64,000 bases of DNA, from the NCBI GenBank assembly GCA_000231825.2, contig JH720307.1, forward strand, positions 954,880 to 1,018,879, in the 5' to 3' direction. The stretch's first letter is position 1, and each line of letters begins with the position of its first letter. The notes below the pieces were generated by a model that saw only the letters and a program-made list of their open reading frames with translations, had not been told where the DNA came from and ran no database searches. This DNA is from Tetrahymena elliotti 4EA (Eukaryota; Ciliophora; Oligohymenophorea; Hymenostomatida; Tetrahymenidae). This document shows positions 61,117-64,000 of the stretch, one piece after another. The position numbers and the translations under genes were made by a program.

Positions 61117-64000
61117 ATGGATGGAATCTTTAGTATAGTTTTTTTACTACTAGCACTTTTAATTCAGATTAATCATGGACAATCTCAAACAAAGCAAGTA
61201 CTTAGAGTTAATTTTTTTAATGTGCTGCAAATACAGTTTATGGGGGACCTAATGTATTTGGATTGAGTAATGTAGGAAGCTAAACAATTATAACAAGTCC
61301 ATCATTAGCATTTCCTACTCATAATTTGATATAGTTAAAAATTACAGTTTATGGATTTGATAGGTAAATTGATTATGATAATTAATTCAAACCATTAGAT
61401 GTCTTATACATTTATCAATTGATAATATTATAAAACATAGTTGGAGTAACTCAGGAACTCAGTCAAATGATAAAATAGAAATATATGATACAATTTCTTC
61501 TTAAATTTTGCAAACTATATAATTTGATCCTTCTCTAATTACTTCTATTTGCTCAACAGGACATCAAGAAAATAAAGTATAAAAAACTGTAATAATAAGT
61601 CATTCAAATCCTTCTATGGTTATACAAATAAAAGGTTAGCAAACTTAAAATGCAATATAATAATCATGGGGAATAAGAGAGTAAATTTATAATTTTACTA
61701 TGCATAAAATTTCAAAGAAAACACTTAAAACTTAACATCAATAATTTAATTTACACTTAGATTTGAATAGATTAATATATTAGCTAAGGGAGACCATAAA
61801 AATTATTTAATTATCATCAAAGATTTGAAAATTTGATTTTTTTTTTTTAATAGATTTTCTTTGAGAAAAAATAAAAATACATTTATCACCTCAATTAACA
61901 AACACTCTTAACTACTAAAATATATTTTCTCTTAAATTTTGCAAATCTTAAAATCAATAAAAAAATCCAAAAATATAACAATTAAGTTTCAACAGAATTA
62001 GTATTAATATTTTAAGAGATTCCATTAAATTATTGAAAAAACCATAAATAAAATGTCTAAAAAGGTATTTTATATATTTAACTCAACTTTTTACAAAGAT
62101 GAAGTCAATTTGATTTCTAAAAATAAAATTTTGTATTTCCTCATAAAATTCAAAGTGAATAACCTCAGGTTAACTAAAATCAAAATCCGTGCACACAACA
62201 TAAAATTACATTTTCAAATTTTAAACAGTATCAATTTAGAAAAAAATATTTTCAAAGTTGATGTGTGTAAATTTAAATATTACTCAAATATTTATTTTTT
62301 TCATGAATTAAATTTTTTAAAACAAAACAATCAATGGATAAAAAAAAAATAAACAAAAGAATTCCAGCTCAAAATTAGAGTAAAAAAAAACAATTTACAA
62401 AATTACATTTTAAATAAATTAGAGTATTATTAGATGTAAATATAAGAATCTAAAGTGTTTTAATAATTTAATTTAAGTATGAACTATTTTTGGATTTATT
62501 TATCAATTTTTTCAAATAATTAAAAGATAATAAATATAAAGCAAAATTATTTAAGCAACAAAATGAAAAATTTTAGATTAGAAAATAACTAAAAAAATAA
62601 AATATTTAAAATTGTGATATTGAAATACTTAAAAATAAAAAAATTCGCAAATAATTTAACTAAGAATAATAAAAAACAAATTTAAGAAGTAGATAAAAAC
62701 TCATTCAGTAGATAATAATAAATAAATTTGCTTAATTTAACTGCTTTAATATGAACATGTATGAGCTAATAATCTATTTCTTTTCAATTCAATTTATATA
62801 CATTGCTTAACGCATATTTTTAAACATTTTAAATTGCATCTGTTAAGTTTCTTTCACCAGTTTCGAAAAAAATATTTAATATAATTTTATGCTTTTTCAT
62901 AACTGAATTATATTTATAAATTTTATATTAATAATAGCTTAAAAGTAAGCTGGGCTTAAATGGATTAATGCCCTGTCTCTTGTGTTATTTGCCAAACAAA
63001 TAAAAATTGTATTGAATGCTATCCTGGGTTTTTCCTTACATAACCAAACCCTTTAAGTGTTTGTGTATCAGTTTGCCCAGCAGGATTCTTTGCAGATACC
63101 ACAACAAATTCCTGCTTGGCTTGTCATTATTCTTGTTAAACCTGCTTTGGATTAGCTTTTAACTAATGCTTAACATGCAATTAGAGTATATTTACCTATT
63201 CACCTTTAAGAAAAACATGTGAATGCTAAGAAAATCATTTTTATTCTTCATCACTAGGATGCTAACCTTGTGATGTAAGTTGTGAGAATTGTGACAACTC
63301 AACGTCTTGTTTGTCTTGTAAAAAAGGTTATTTTTAAACTAGCTCTCCTCTTTGCTCTGCTTGCTTAGAGGAATGCGAGACATGCAGTTCATTATTATCT
63401 TGTGATTCTTGTTCAATTTCTAAGAATAGAAAACTTGTTGCCACTTCTTCTTCTGTAAATAGCTGTTAGTGCATTTAATCTAGTTTTGAAAGGAGTATTA
63501 GTGCATATTTTGATAGTAGCCTAACAAGAGCTGACTACTTAACTTCAGATTTTGGGTCTTGTTTATCTTGTCCAAGCGGATGTTTAGATTGTGTAAATGA
63601 ACTGAAGTGTACAAGATGTGTTTTAAATGATCACAGAATTTTTACCAATGACATGTGTTATTGTCAATAGCTATTCAAGGATGACCCCGTTCTTCGTAAG
63701 TGTGTAAGCTACGATGCTGAGGGAATTCAATAACTACAAGTTACGATGACTTCGATAGGTATTTAAAAATACAGAAACTTTTTTTTGTTAATTTTAGACT
63801 AACCATATTTAAATTCATTTAATCGTTTTTCAAAACAAAATTTTAACAAATAATTAGCTAGCGCATCTGTAGTAGCTTCATTACCGATACTAATTCTAGG
63901 GAACCCAGCTTTTTTAATATCTTTTGTAGATATTATTCAGATAATCAGATACATCTTATACGTTGATGTGAGATATCCTGACATAGTTGTTTCATTTTTT
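61117..64000 (+). CDS. Cysteine-rich (furin-like) secreted or membrane protein, 3' end beyond window
   Basis: A cell-surface type common in ciliates: signal peptide, globular domain, cysteine repeats, membrane helices. Exons: 61117-61363, 61441-61680, 62938-63758, 63798 to the window end. The signal peptide is MDGIFSIVFLLLALLIQINH. Next comes a domain with CAANTVYGGPNVFGLSNVG, YGFD|SWSNSG and SWGIRD, the last completed across the 1257-base intron 61681-62937. Then come many CxxC repeats: CPVSCVICQTNKNCIEC, CVSVCPAGFF, CLACHYSCQTC and others, as in growth-factor-receptor/furin-like domains. The last exon has hydrophobic segments (SVVASLPILILGNPAFLISF). The signal-peptide frame and the CAAN frame differ by one base at a run of seven T (61212-61218). 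Either an intron is missed, the run is miscounted, or the gene is broken. The alternative start at 60985 is in frame. Confidence 0.8.

Noticed and set aside
62053..62752. A 233-codon frame starting at ATG 62053 (99 codons in the standard code).
   Set aside because: Its residues are the K/N/I/F/L mix of noncoding AT-rich DNA, and it falls inside the inferred long intron of the cysteine-rich gene. With TGA as the only stop, several frames this long are expected by chance in the spacers.

Overview
The window comes from a ciliate macronuclear-type chromosome, most like Tetrahymena or a close oligohymenophorean relative. It is very AT-rich. TAA and TAG are read as glutamine inside strongly conserved protein motifs, and TGA is the only stop used by the gene models. 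Most genes are split by short AT-rich GT...AG introns, mostly about 47-130 bases. I built the gene models by hand. For nearly every model the summed exon length is an exact multiple of three, which is an internal check on the splice sites.

Layout. 0.3-0.9 kb: C-terminal exons of a coiled-coil protein (-). 4.2-9.1 kb: P4-type ATPase, a lipid flippase (+). 10.7-15.6 kb: cytosolic carboxypeptidase of the tubulin deglutamylase type (+). 16.6-19.2 and 19.7-21.4 kb: two Q/N-rich orphan genes (+). 22.3-23.5 kb: Obg-family GTPase, probably mitochondrial (-). 24.3-26.7 kb: DDX55/Spb4-like DEAD-box helicase for large-subunit ribosome assembly (-). 27.6-30.8 kb: tRNA cluster, all on the minus strand: six tRNA-Pro(TGG), one Pro(CGG), three tRNAs with a CCA (Trp) anticodon, two of them diverged, and one decayed remnant. 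30.8-37.0 kb: no intact recognisable gene, but two islands of higher GC with interrupted or orphan open frames, a diverged ~160-base repeat and an A-rich tract. 37.0-41.2 kb: Ser/Thr kinase with a long Q-rich tail (-). 43.4-46.6 kb: WDR24/Sea2-like GATOR2 subunit (+). 47.1-54.0 kb: large leucine-rich-repeat protein with a multi-pass membrane C-terminus (+). 54.8-56.6 kb: extended PHD-finger protein (+). 57.3-58.0 kb: four-TM protein (+). 61.1 kb to the window end: secreted/membrane cysteine-rich (furin-like) protein, incomplete at 3' (+).

The protein genes are mostly unrelated housekeeping or regulatory genes with their own promoters; I see no operon-like functional unit. The Obg GTPase and the DDX55-like helicase both serve ribosome assembly (organellar and cytosolic), but they are separate genes. 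I did not find a convincing new multi-gene system. The best leads are the tandem tRNA array with its diverging Trp-type members, the LRR plus multi-TM protein, and the unexplained islands at 31.2-31.9 and 34.4-35.4 kb.
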